From Beroe forskalii (Eukaryota; Ctenophora; Nuda; Beroida; Beroidae): DNA of 64,000 bases. The DNA lies in NCBI GenBank assembly GCA_011033025.1, contig WFMF01000115.1, positions 310,001 to 374,000 on the forward strand, read 5' to 3'. This document shows positions 12,301-22,997 of this stretch, piece after piece; the stretch's first letter is position 1; each line of letters opens with the position of its first letter. Under the pieces are notes generated by a model. That model was given only the letters and a program-made list of their open reading frames with translations. It did not search any database and had not been told where the DNA came from. Made by a program: the position numbers and the translations under genes.

Positions 12301-14573
12301 TAAGCGCCAACGCGATTTGCTGAACTTCAAAATCTACTTCGCACCCCGCCTCTTTAATTGCCAAATGATGGGATATATATTGGACAATTTGAATCATCAT
12401 ACTTTTGAAATTATGCTGTCCCAGAACTTAATAATAATGTAATGATGGAAATAGGGGTTTAATATCAAGTCAACTACTCTGTCAGATCGGAGACGCAGAA
12501 TGTTGTATCTATTCTGGGATATAAGTTTGTCAGAGTTTAAGCTTTATATCAGACTATTCATATTCGGACTACCATGTAATATCTTAAATGCATCAGTTCT
12601 CGTCATATTCATATATAATGGGCTTCTCTCGTTTCTTGTTCTACGAATGCATTCGAATTGAGATTGTTTAATTTCTTTCGTGACCATGATTGACCAATCG
12701 TCTTCATCAGTTTTTTGGCGTTCTCTGCTGTTATGGTGACCTATATGACCTCATCAGATGAAGTACTGCATAGCTTTTTGAAGCGAAAAAATAGTACCCG
12801 AGGTAGGTCCATTTATATACTGACCAAGCATTCAAAGTTCGTTCGGACTGATTGACCAATCGTTAATCAGGCGTTCCTTTTCCAAGAGATTCACAGTTAG
12901 ATGATTATGGTTACCTTTAACCCACCTACCTACTCCTAACTTCCAATGCAATCCTTGTTGATGTTTTACGGTTCATTAATCCTACAAAGCTATATAAAAT
13001 GTGGGCATAAACTCATAAAATCTGCATTTCATCTGTGAATCGTAATGTAAATTTTAATCCAATCAACCTACCGTTAAGTTACAGTTGTAGATTAACAAAA
13101 CATGTGTATAATCGCAAACAGTGACTTGCACTAATCCCGAATATTATATTATTGCGAATGCCTCCCGCAAAATATACTCGTTTTGACATCATTCGTTGAC
13201 TTTGTTAAACTCTGGTAATGACGTGAGATCTACTTGCCTTGTGTTCGTATATATGCCTCTCTGCCACGTTATTGTGGCACGAGGTATCTTTTGTGTGGTA
13301 TGAAATTCTTTGATTTATGAAGGTCTGATTATTGAGCTATGTATGAATAGAAGGGCTGGGTCGTATAATTATTAAATTCTTCCGCTGCTTTTTCATATTG
13401 TCGATTGACCCGCATTGTATTTGAACTAAATGCCGGGAATGCTCTCAACTCAGAGCTCACATGATCATTGCCGTTCGTGTATGTAATCTAGATTAGCCTT
13501 CAGTGTGACACTTTATTGCCCTATTGTATCTAGTCTAATATCCTGCAATATGAAATATTTGATGGATACCATCATGTGGTTGTTCAATCTATGTACATTT
13601 TCTTGTACTGTTCGCGTCTTATTGTTATAGTGCCATGCGTTTGAAGTGACTCTGTTCGCTGCAGTACTCTGAGAGCAAATGGACTTTCCTGACCGTCGTT
13701 GGAGTGCCCCAGCGATCATTGATATTAGTGTTAGTAAATTTTATTGCAGGGCAGTGGAGTTAATGAGATATCAAGGTTTTTGTAATTAGAATACGAATTT
13801 TCTTGCCAAATTTGTATGAAAAAGGACTAGATGTTGATTTACAAATATTCCTTATTTCAAGAACACGCTGTGTTTCGAGTCCCTACAGTTTCTGCAATGC
13901 AGGTGGAAGAGCGTCATACTAATTCACGATGATAATTCAAGGATAAATCAATTCGCAAAATAATTGAACATTTAGTATTTATTAAACGTGCAAGGCAGCA
14001 AGCTTTTCATGTTTGAAGTTTGCAAGCTTCAGTCAAAGTTCTGATTGGAAATTTTATTGGTTCCACGATGGCAGTAATCGATTTTCACCCTGGATTAAAG
14101 TCAAATACTTTCATGCATTTCCAACAGTAGCTTGCAGCTCTATTAAAATGCTATTTGTCACATTGAAACCCAACCTTACCACGTAACCTGTGGTCAAAAC
14201 CACTGTACTGAAACCAATAAAAAGTGAAAACCTTTGACAAAATTTTTCCTAGAATTTGAAGCTGATGAAATTTATACCTACTTCAAATAACTATTACAAA
14301 CATAGATCACTTTGAGTAACATCTAGAAGCCGCATTTTATTGAACATTAAACAAAATCCATTGTTTCAGGATAACAGAGGTGCCGGTAGCCTAACCAGTA
14401 CCGAGTCTCTGGCAATTAGCCAAGAGGTTCTGAGCAGCAAGGGAAAGGATAACAGACGTGGGGGCTTGCAGAGATTCGGGGGGTTTGAGAACCTCTTCTC
14501 AACCAGTCAAGGTTGGCGAAAGTTATATGAATTAGCCTATAAATTATATAACTTAAACGGATTTAATAAATAA
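6390..14573 (+). CDS. Unrecognised six-exon gene with a V-T-R-Y tandem-repeat segment
   Basis: Exons inferred from GT-AG consensus and phase continuity: 6390-6556, 6709-6813, 7022-7094, 7400-7485, 9885-10593 and 14370-14573. The joined frame is 448 codons (447 residues) with no internal stop, strong support for one gene. I do not recognise the family. The N-terminus is acidic (MDEDECHSDSIANIIQKF) with a proline-rich stretch PPEDMPPRPITAPP. Exon 2 has a short amphipathic, possibly coiled-coil segment DELITKLCEEVCYLNNAIVE. The middle is Ser/Asn/Thr-rich. Residues about 212-335 are degenerate 9-11 residue repeats around V-T-R-Y/C. The last exon gives RGGLQRFGGFENLFSTSQ and an aromatic tail. No signal peptide or membrane segment is seen, so a cytosolic or cytoskeletal scaffold is possible but unproven. 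The last exon could instead splice onward at CAAG|GTTGGC near 14510, so the tail is less certain than the rest. Confidence 0.65.
7486..9884 (+). other. Intron 4 of the unrecognised gene
   Basis: 2.4 kb, AT-rich, bounded by AAG|GTAAGT and TTACCAG|G. It holds a degenerate minisatellite and a strong hairpin at 8.3-8.5 kb. Nothing else is recognised; small open frames here lack coding character. Confidence 0.55.
8290..8520. repeat. Degenerate minisatellite with embedded hairpin
   Basis: Repeated CTGTTGCTTCGCAGTCCGAC-like units (about 4 imperfect copies, roughly 40-60 bp apart). Between the first two copies, ATCCCATTCCTTG at 8339-8351 is perfectly complemented by 8368-8380, a 13 bp stem with a 16-nt loop made of the repeat core. 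Confidence 0.55.
10087..10456 (+). repeat. Coding tandem repeat with GTAACGCGTTAC core
   Basis: Within exon 5 of the unrecognised gene. ACGCGTTAC occurs exactly seven times with about three one-base variants, encoding T-R-Y preceded by V and followed by D/G/S and N. The full core GTAACGCGTTAC is a perfect 12 bp palindrome. Spacing varies by whole codons (27-33 bp, with inserted ETHYSNVE-type blocks), so the frame stays open, as expected of a translated repeat. Confidence 0.8.
10594..14369 (+). other. Long intron 5 of the unrecognised gene
   Basis: 3.8 kb, donor CCG|GTGAGT at 10594 and acceptor TTTCAG before 14370, both phase 0. No coding segments recognised. A piece at 12.19-12.35 kb resembles the inverted-repeat element at 48.3 kb. 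Confidence 0.55.
12190..12350. repeat. Fragment related to the 48.3 kb inverted-repeat element
   Basis: Shares GGTTTTACCC, AAAAATTTTTCAAATCACGATT and a C.CCTGTAATTA.AG stretch, in the same order, with the element at 48323-48566. It appears to be a diverged or partial copy. No terminal repeats were found. Confidence 0.4.
14565..14570 (+). promoter_or_regulatory. AATAAA poly(A) signal overlapping the stop codon
   Basis: The last codons of the inferred final exon read AAT AAA TAA, so the hexamer lies within the coding sequence. If used, the 3' UTR would be only about 10-30 nt. If the exon splices onward instead, the hexamer is coincidental in an AT-rich intron. Confidence 0.35.
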
Positions 14574-15068
14574 ATGATAATTTACTTTAGAAAATTCCAT
14601 TGATTGATTTATTGATTGATTCCATCCCTTAGTAATCACTATATTCAAAGTCCATTGTCCATGTTCATTGGTCCAAGATGACCTTTATCACAGCATGTTG
14701 TTTCTCTCACAAAGCATTTCAAACACTACGTTATTCAGAAACATCTGGGACAAAAATCTCTTCACAATAGATTTCAAATCCAAAGTTTTAGATCCATCTG
14801 TTTAATTCTTTTAACATTACCAGGTTCAAGTAGCAAATAAAACAATGCGCGAGGGCGAAGGACAAATTGTCATTATATAAAAGCAAAGTTGGTAGGTCAT
14901 CAGCTATTGAAGTAATTCACACTCTTAAACGCTTTTGGTAGCTTTCCAAGCAAAACACGACGACAGGCAAGCGGCGAAGTGCGAAGTTTTTCCCACTTCG
15001 GTGAAGTTATTCCAGTGCGGAAAATACCGTTTACTGCCAGAAAACTCCGGTGTACTTTATTCTGACCA
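14574..15068. other. Spacer before the large inverted-repeat element
   Basis: AT-rich DNA with no gene recognised. Low-complexity GATTGATTTATTGATTGATT lies at about 14.6 kb. Confidence 0.45.
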
Positions 15069-15359
15069 AACATGGGTGTGAAATAAATCTTAATCTAGGT
15101 TTGAGGGTTGGATCCGATAGCATATAGGTCAAATATATACCAAAAAAAAAGTTTCAAAAATTTTCGATGCGGAAACCCATTTTTGGGCCACGCCCATTTT
15201 GGGCAGTGGCCAAAAATGAATCAACGATATCTCAGCTTCTACTTGAAGAAAAGTTATAAGTGACCGCTCTAACTGACGTAGAATTGGCGGTTTTACTAGG
15301 GTAGAACATGGTTTTAAGGTCCTATCTCATCCCGTTCCCGAGATAATCCCAAATTTGGC

Positions 15360-16160
15360 CATTTTGGCTGTCCGTCAGGCCCAATTTGGGCATATGGGCA
15401 GCTTATGAGATGGAGAACATCAGAACCATGTAACTCGACTGGAAATGATCGGTTTATGAGGGTAGAGCAACGTTTCAAGGCTCAATCTCAACCCGCTCCC
15501 GAGATAATCCCAAATTTGGCCATTTTGGCTGTCCGTCAGGCCCAATTTGGGCATATGGGCAGCTTATAAATGGAGAACATCAGAACCATGTAACTCGACT
15601 GGAAATGGTCGGTTTATGAGGGTAGAGCATGGTTTCAAGGCTCAATCTCAACCCGCTCCCGAGATAATCCCCAATTTGACCATTTTGGCTGTCCATGAAG
15701 CCCATTTTTGGCGTTTCGACAGCTAATGATATTGAGACCGTCAGAACCATGTAAATCGACTGGAAAGGGCCGGTTTATGAGGGTAGAGCATGTTTTTAAG
15801 GATCTATCTTAACCCATCCCGGAGATAATCCCCAATATGGCCATTTTGGCTGTCCATGAGGCCCATTTTGGGCATTTGGACAGTTTATGAGATGGAGAAC
15901 ATCAGAACCATGTAACTCGACCGGAAATGATCGGTTTATGAGGGTAGATCGTGTTTTTAAGGCTCTATCTCAACCCGTGCCCGAGATAATCCCCAATATG
16001 GCCATTTTGGCTGTCCATGAGGCCCATCCTGGGCATTTGGACAGCTTATGGGATGGAGAACATCAGAACCATGTAACCCGACGGGAAATGATCGGTTTAT
16101 GAGGATTGAGGGTAGAGCATTTTTTAAGGCTCTATCTCAACCCGTTCCCGAGATAATTCC
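15360..16160. repeat. Left arm tandem array, about 165-180 bp unit
   Basis: About five copies of a unit containing GAGATGGAGAACATCAGAAC, a G.AAATG.TCGGTTTATGAGG stretch, TCTCAACCCG and CCATTTTGGCTGTCC. The copies differ by scattered substitutions, and the later ones read CCCATTTTGGGCATTTGGAC where the earlier read CCCAATTTGGGCATATGG. Confidence 0.8.
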
Positions 16161-16734
16161 TAAATTTTAAATTTTGGCAGACCTATGGCTCAATTGGTGC
16201 ACTCAGCTGAGGTACTCAATGTAATGACTAGCTTAGTCATCAAGAGATAATCGGTATGTGGTGTAGAAGACTCTAGATCCCAAGTTCTCCGAGGGATAAT
16301 TCTCTCCTGCACTGTGGTTTATGATTTAATGGTGGCTTCAAGACTCGTGATCCGATGAACTCTGACGTTTTAACAGGTGTTATTGAGGTGAGTATATAAT
16401 GAGTTTCTCAATTTCAGATAATCTCAACATTTTCGGCGCATTGTTATCTCAATATAGCCGAATCAGCTTTTGTAACAAATTATAGAACCCTCTGATGTTT
16501 TCATGCGGGTCTATAATATATAGACACTTGCCTGATCGGGTCCATATTGGTTTAGACACTCGCCCTACGGGCTCGGGCCAAAACCGGATACATCCCTCGG
16601 GCTTACGCCCTCGGGCAGTATCCCAAAATGGAGTAATGGACCCCATAGGCGCGTGTCTATGTATTTTATAGATACGTGTCATACTAGCATAGGAAGACGT
16701 CAGTAATGATTCAGTACGATGCAATAGATATAAC

Positions 16735-16877
16735 ACCACCAAAACCGTTGGACGGTTGGTCTAGTAACCCCCCGCTGGTTTGGATGTGATCAGCCCATTT
16801 TGTCTCTTTTCAGGTTCCGTTGTCACATCCAAACCCGCGGGGGGTTACTAGACCAACCGTCCAACGGTTTTGGTGGT
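16735..16877. repeat. Foldback, 55 bp near-perfect stem (copy A)
   Basis: Arms of about 55 nt starting ACCACCAAAACCGTTGG and ending in its complement GGTGGT at 16877, differing at one position, around a 33-34 nt loop that contains CTTTTCAG. As RNA it would form a very stable hairpin. The stem includes CCGCGGGGGGTTAC. Confidence 0.9.
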
Positions 16878-18240
16878 GATATCTTGACAGATGTATGTTT
16901 GAACCCATGTTACTTGCCCAAAGGCAGTTTGGACCCACGTAACTTGCCCTGCCCTCACGTAGTCCGAACCCACGTTATAAGCCCACACGCAAGTCTAACC
17001 CACGTTACTCACCCTGACGAAGTCCAAAACTACGTTATTCTAACTTGGATTTACTAGAATTGACATATTTCTTAATTTCTACAAATCATCCATGTGAACT
17101 CACGTGCTGAAATATAGCAAACAGATCTAATTTCACATGCATCAGTCGTATTTGAACTCATTTCAACGTCACCAAGTCGAAAATCCCGTGTAAATATCAA
17201 TTTCTTCAAGTCCCTAATTTCTACAAAACGGCCGTGTACTCACGTGCTGAAATATAGCAACCAGATCTAATTTCACGTGCATTAGTCGTATTTAAACTCA
17301 TTTCAACGTAATCAAGTCGAAAATCCCATGTAAATATCAATTTCTTCAAAATCCCTAATTTCTACAAAACGTCCGCGTGAACTCACGTGCTTCACTATTC
17401 CATAGTATATTTCCATCCCTAGTCACTGCAAGACATGGAGAAACCATTATCAGTTCACTATCGTATCACAGAATAGGACTACAGTACAATTTTTCGTCAT
17501 AAACGCAATTTCAACCATTTTGCATCTCAATTTTAGAGGCTTCACATGACGACTTTTTCGACCGATCACCTTGAAACTATTTTTATAGCTAAATCTCGAA
17601 GTCTAAAAGCAAAATATCGACGTAAAACATTATCCGATGAAAACTCTCTGAGTTAGAGATGTTCAAAGTAGTGCAAAATAGCGTTTTATCGCAAAATACG
17701 TTATTTTAGTGGTTTTACGCGATTTTGATGACGTCATCACAGCACCAAAATAGGCTCAAACCAATTTCCCATATAGCCTATTAAGCAATTCCGCCTTAGT
17801 AGAACATACTTTGACCGGTCTCATCTCAAGATACTTGGTACATCTCACTCGTTTCAGTTTTGACCTATAATTTGGAAATCGATTTTCACCGTACCTTAGA
17901 AAATCGCGTATATCTCGATGAAAATCGAGATAGCCCGATGATCTGTATGATTTTCTGAAAGCTCTTTAAATTTCCAACCAACGATTTTTCAACATTTTGA
18001 GCTATCTCCATTCCTTCTTGGTGAAAAATGCGCACAAAGATGACCTAAAAGAAATAAAATTTCGCTAAGTTGATGACGTCATAGTGACGTGAAAATGACG
18101 TCACCAGAACTTCTCTTATAGCCTATAACATTTTCCCATCTTAGATCAACAAAAACCTGACCTCGATCATGGCTCTCTACCATTTCCCGTTCTTGAGATC
18201 TCATCGTTTCAAATTTGCTCCCAATTATCATGATATACAT
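16735..18240. repeat. Direct repeat copy A, about 1.5 kb
   Basis: Begins with a foldback (16735-16877) and runs through shared text, for example CACGTGAACTCACGTGCT-like blocks, GATGACGTCATCACAGCACC and CCAATTATCATGATA, to about 18240. Copy B follows directly. Within copy A a roughly 160 bp block around the CTCACGTGCTGAAATATAGC motif is itself repeated. Confidence 0.8.
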
Positions 18241-18250
18241 ATTATATAGT

Positions 18251-18393
18251 ACCACCAAAACCGTTGGACGGTTGGTCTAGTAACCCCCCGCTGGTTTGGA
18301 TGTGATCAGCCCATTTTGTCTCTTTTCAGGTTCCGTTGTCACATCCAAACCCGCGGGGGGTTACTAGACCAACCGTCCAACGGTTTTGGTGGT
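18251..18393. repeat. Foldback, 55 bp near-perfect stem (copy B)
   Basis: Essentially identical to the copy at 16735-16877, including the single stem mismatch and the loop, while the DNA that follows it has diverged clearly. Confidence 0.9.
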
Positions 18394-19630
18394 GATATCT
18401 TGACAGATGTATGGTTTGAACCCATGTAACTTGCCAAAATGCAGTTTGAACCCGTAACTTGCCCTCACGTAGCCCAAACCCACGTTACTAGCCCACGCGC
18501 AAGTCTAACCCACGCAACTTACCCTGACGAAGTCCAAACCTACGTTATTCTAACCTGGAATTACTAGAATTGATACATTTCTTAATTTCTACAAATCGTC
18601 CACGTGAACTCACGTGCTAAAATATAGCGACCAGATGTAATTTCACGTGCATTAGTCGTATTTGAACTCATTTCAATGTAACCAAGTCGAAAATCCCGTG
18701 TGAATATCAATTTCTTCAAATCCCCACTTACAAAACGTCCGCGTGAACTCACGTGCTTCACTAGTCCATCGTATATTTCCCATCCCTATTCACTGCGAGA
18801 CATGGAGAAACCATTATCTGTTCACCATCATATCACAGAATAGGATTACAGTACAAATTTTTTGTCATGAACATAATTTCAATTAATTTGCAGTTCAATT
18901 TTTAGAAGCCTCGCACGACAACAATCTTCGACCAATCGCCCTGAAACTCGTTTTTAAATAAGCAACTGAGGTCTAAAAGCAGCAGATCAAAGTAAAACAT
19001 AGTCCGATGAAAACTCTTTGAGTTGGAGATGTCCAAAGTAGCGCAAAATAGCGTTCCATCGCAAAATACTCTATTTTAGTGGTTTTATGCGATTTTGATG
19101 ACGTCATCACAGCACCCAAATAGGTTCAAACCAACTTCCCATATAGCCTATCACACAATTCCACCTTAGTACAACATACTTTGACCGGTCTCATCTCAAG
19201 ATAGTCGCAGTTCTTAACCTCTCACTCGTATAAGTTTTGTCCTATAATTTGGAAATCGATTTTTCACCGTACCTTAGAAAATCGTATATCTCGATGAAAA
19301 ATCGAGATAGCCGAATGATCCATGATTTTCTGAAAGCTCTTTAAATTTGCTAAAAATCGTTCCGAAAAATCAGAGAGCTATCTCCTTTCCTTCTTGGTGA
19401 AAAATGCGCTCGAAAATGGCCTATTTTCGCTAAAAAAGCAAGAAAATTTCGCTAAGTTGATGACGTCATAGTGACGTGAAAATGACGTCACCAGAACTTC
19501 TCTTATAGCCTATAACATTTTCCTATCTTCGATCAACAAAACCTGACCTCGATCATGGCTCTACCATTTCCCGTTCTTGTTATCTCATCGTTTCAAATTT
19601 GCTCCCAATTATCATGATATTATATATTAT
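18251..19630. repeat. Direct repeat copy B, about 1.4 kb
   Basis: Same order of blocks as copy A with many substitutions and small indels outside the foldback. The foldback (18251-18393) is almost unchanged. Ends at CCAATTATCATGATATTATA near 19630. Confidence 0.8.
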
Positions 19631-19639
19631 ATGTATATC

Positions 19640-21350
19640 TATCACCCTGTGACACTCAAATCTCTAACTTCTAGCCCTGGGGGTCTTCCATGAACGCATT
19701 TTGACACACTTACGAACACTGTCACGTGACATTTACGAATACTCTACAAGAATTTTGTCCATGAAACTCGGACCCTTCTTCTTAAGTGAAGCGATTTGCG
19801 ATTACTCTTGGACATTTACGAGTACTCCCTAAAATCCTTCTTAAGTGTGCGTGATTCACTGCGTGAGGGTGCGTGACCCTAATAAGAGTGTGCGTAAGTC
19901 AAAGAATGCTCCTAAGTCAGTTCGCAAATTATGCCAAGTTACGAAAAATCCTACGACCACTCTGGAGGGGTCTTACGAATACTCTTGACCCATTTCTCCT
20001 TAATGAGCTGATGGTAGCCTTGGACTTTGGCACGGTATTTCATGACACATTTTGAGTTTAGTGGCATAGAGCAGTCCGGCTCCCAAGTCCAACCTCCAAA
20101 TTTACCACATCATCCACATTGAATGATTTTATTCAAAGCAAAATGATTTGGAAATGATGATAAAACGTGAAATGACAGCCTCCTGCGTGATTTGAAACGA
20201 TAATTGTTGACAAAATGACCTGCCCTCGATATGCTTTTATCTATCAAGTCACAATGATCGCCTTTCATTTCTATACTATAATGAGGGTAGTTCAGTCATC
20301 TGTAAACGATCACGAGTAATATGGATCAGTTGTCAAGTGCCTTTGTGAACTACTGGACTATCAAGACAGTGATCATTATTGAACTTAAATGTGTAGTTCA
20401 TACATCTACGACCAAATACTGTACAGGGGTCTCAGGAGCATGAATTTTTCAACCCTGCGATTGAAAATGAATAAAAGAATCGAGCTGCGTTCACACTTCA
20501 CTGAAACTGTAGTGTGTAGTCTGTACAATGTACATCATTGCTCAAGCAAAAACTGTGCCTTTACCATTGCCTCTAAAATCAAACAAAAACATTAGGTACG
20601 CATAACATCACATTAAGATCAAATAGGAAGGTACACGGGCTATAAAAAACAATCGAGGCAATGTCATAATCACGCATGTTTCATGTTATCAATCGGAAAT
20701 AGCCAATATCATGGACAACTCAAACTGTACCTAGACCTACCTATTACAGAACCGAACGTTTCCAAAATCAAGATGTATTTTAGAATCTAGGTACATCACG
20801 GTAGACACCATTGTGCAAATTCAGCTAAATTTAGACGGTGAACGCAGAAATTGAACAAATATTGGTAATAAAGAATTGACAGCTGAATGGAAAATTCAAA
20901 ATTTAACAGCATAAAAGCATGAACATGATGAAGACAGTCGACAGTAGACCCAGAAAACGCTGAACAGTGAAAGAAGCAGCAAACTAATAGGCAACACTAC
21001 AAATAGGTACATGAAATAGCCATACTCAAAACATGTAACACTCATACCACAACAACTTTCCATATAAGGAATAATGAGTGTACTCTCCCGCTCTCAAATG
21101 CAGAGACTGCGTAAGTGCGTGAGAAATACTCGAACCCTATTGGTTGGTGTTCATTACACGTGACTATGTGAGAGAGTATTCGTAAATCAGAGAGTATTCG
21201 TAAATCAGTGTTCGTGGACAGTGCGCGTGATATTTCCGGATCGTCCAAACACGGTCCGAATGTTTCATGTACACTCTTGGAGAGTACTCGTAAAATTGGT
21301 ACCTTATTCGTAAGTGCTACGAGTACTCTTAGACGATTGTTTCATGGAAG
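19640..21350. mobile_element. Inner element with TTACGAATACTC subterminal repeats
   Basis: Outer blocks are inverted relative to each other: GGGGGTCTTCCATGAA at about 19.68 kb against TTTCATGGAAGACCCCC at 21.34 kb. Inside each end are several TTACGA(A/G)TACTC motifs (about 19.73-19.98 kb, and in both orientations at 21.07-21.33 kb). Repeated subterminal motifs like these are typical transposase-binding arrays of cut-and-paste elements. No coding sequence is seen. Confidence 0.5.
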
Positions 21351-21353
21351 ACC

Positions 21354-21508
21354 CCCTGGCCAGTTTTTTTTATTACCGCGGGGGGTTACCGCCCTGGCCA
21401 GGGCGGGAATTATTATTATATCACCCTGTGACACTCAAATCTCTAACTTATACCCCTGGCCAGTTTTCTTTTTACCGCGGGGGGTTACCGCCCTGGCCAG
21501 GGCGGGAA
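21354..21508. repeat. Duplicated palindromic GC block
   Basis: Two copies (21354-21408 and 21454-21508) of a block with CCCTGGCCAG, TTACCGCGGGGGGTTACC and CCCTGGCCAGGG. They share CCGCGGGGGGTTAC with the foldback stems at 16.8 and 18.35 kb. The spacer repeats the ATCACCCTGTGACACTCAAA segment also present at 19.64 kb. Confidence 0.7.
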
Positions 21509-21919
21509 TATATCCCAGTGAATATACATTATGATAAAGTATTAAATGATGGACTTGATATATATCGTGTGAATCACACAATAGAGAAGGATATCCTCCG
21601 TCATACTGTAAACGAAATTGAACTCATTAAAAAGGATGCCATACCCAAAGGGACTCATTGCAGGTGGAAACGAAGATCGCAAAATGTTATTGTTTCCATA
21701 GTTTGAAGAACCCTTTTGTTTTGTGTCTTCTTCAACTGTATACTTCGATAACAGTAACAGGGAGTAACATGTTTATTTTGATATCATGCTGATCTGTATC
21801 TTATTTTATGTTTCATGCCAATTGTATCAAATTTATAAATAAACATTTCTCTGCAGTAAATGTTTATTGTTTGGTAAGATTTATAAACTGAATGCCTCAA
21901 GAGCAAGTAATAGAATGAC

Positions 21920-22790
21920 CAACTCGGTAACGGGTTGAGATAGAGCCTTAAAACCATGCTCCATCCTCATAAAACGACCATTTCCAGTGGAGTTACATGG
22001 TTCCGATGGTCTCCATCTCATAAGCTGTCCAAATGCCCAAAATGGGCCTCATGGACAGTCAAAATGGCCATGTTGGAGATTATTTCGGGCACGGGTTGAG
22101 ATAGAGCCTTAAAAACACGATCTACCCTGATAAACCGATCATTTCCGGTCGAGTTACATAGTTCTGATGTTCTCCATCTCATAAGCTGTCCAAATGCCCA
22201 GGATGGGCCTCATGGACAGCCAAAATGGCCATATTGGGGATTATCTCCGGGACGGGTTAAGATAGAGCCTTAAAAACATGCTCTACCCTCATAAACCGGC
22301 CCTTTCCAGTCGATTTACATGGTTCTGACGGTCTCAATATCATTAGCTGTCGAAACGCCCAAAATGGGCTTCATGGACAGCCAAAATGGCCAAATTGGGG
22401 ATTATCTCGGGAGCGGGTTGAGATTGAGCCTTGAAACCATGCTCTACCCTCATAAACCGACCATTTCCAGTCGAGTTACATGGTTCTGATGTTCTCCATT
22501 TATAAGCTGCCCATATGCCCAAATTGGGCCTGACGGACAGCCAAAATGGCCAAATTTGGGATTATCTCGGGAGCGGGTTGAGATTGAGCCTTGAAACCAT
22601 GCTCTACCCTCATAAACAGATCATTTCCAGTCGAGTTACATGGTTCTGATGTTCTCCATCTCATAAGCTGCCCATATGCCCAAATTGGGCCTGACGGACA
22701 GCCAAAATGGCCAAATTTGGGATTATCTCGGGAACGGGATGAGATAGAACCTTAAAACCATGTTCTACCCTAGTAAAACCGCCAATTCTA
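21920..22790. repeat. Right arm tandem array, inverted copy
   Basis: Reverse-complement counterpart of the left array, with the same order of unit variants: the CATATGGGC type is nearest the outer end and the CATTTGGAC type innermost. Keeping the variant order means the arms were copied after the tandem array had formed and diverged. Confidence 0.75.
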
Positions 22791-22997
22791 CGTCAGTTAG
22801 AGCGGTCACTTATAACTTTTCTTCAAGTAGAAGCTGAGATATCGTTGATTCATTTTTTGGCCACTGCCCAAAATGGGCGTGGCCCAAAATGGGTTTCCGC
22901 ATCGAAAATTTTGAAACTTTTTTTGGTATATATTTGACCTATATGCTATCGGATCCAACCCTCAAACCTAGATTAAGATTTATTTCACACCCATGTT

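Larger units (their letters stand above)
15069..22997. mobile_element. 8 kb nested element with 1.1 kb inverted arms
   Basis: The sequence starting AACATGGGTGTGAAATAAAT at 15069 reappears as its reverse complement ending at 22997, and the match runs inward about 1.1 kb on each side (15069 to about 16160 and about 21920 to 22997). No open frame inside resembles a transposase or polymerase, so it is non-autonomous or a composite of nested insertions. No target duplication could be confirmed: left flank ...TTCTGACCA, right flank CAGATATATC.... It could be a long-TIR or foldback DNA transposon, or a segmental inverted duplication. Confidence 0.7.

Noticed and set aside
21208..21706. Frames of 108 and 130 codons containing repeated FFLPRGVTALARAG
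   Set aside because: Generated by the duplicated palindromic GC block in a transposable element.
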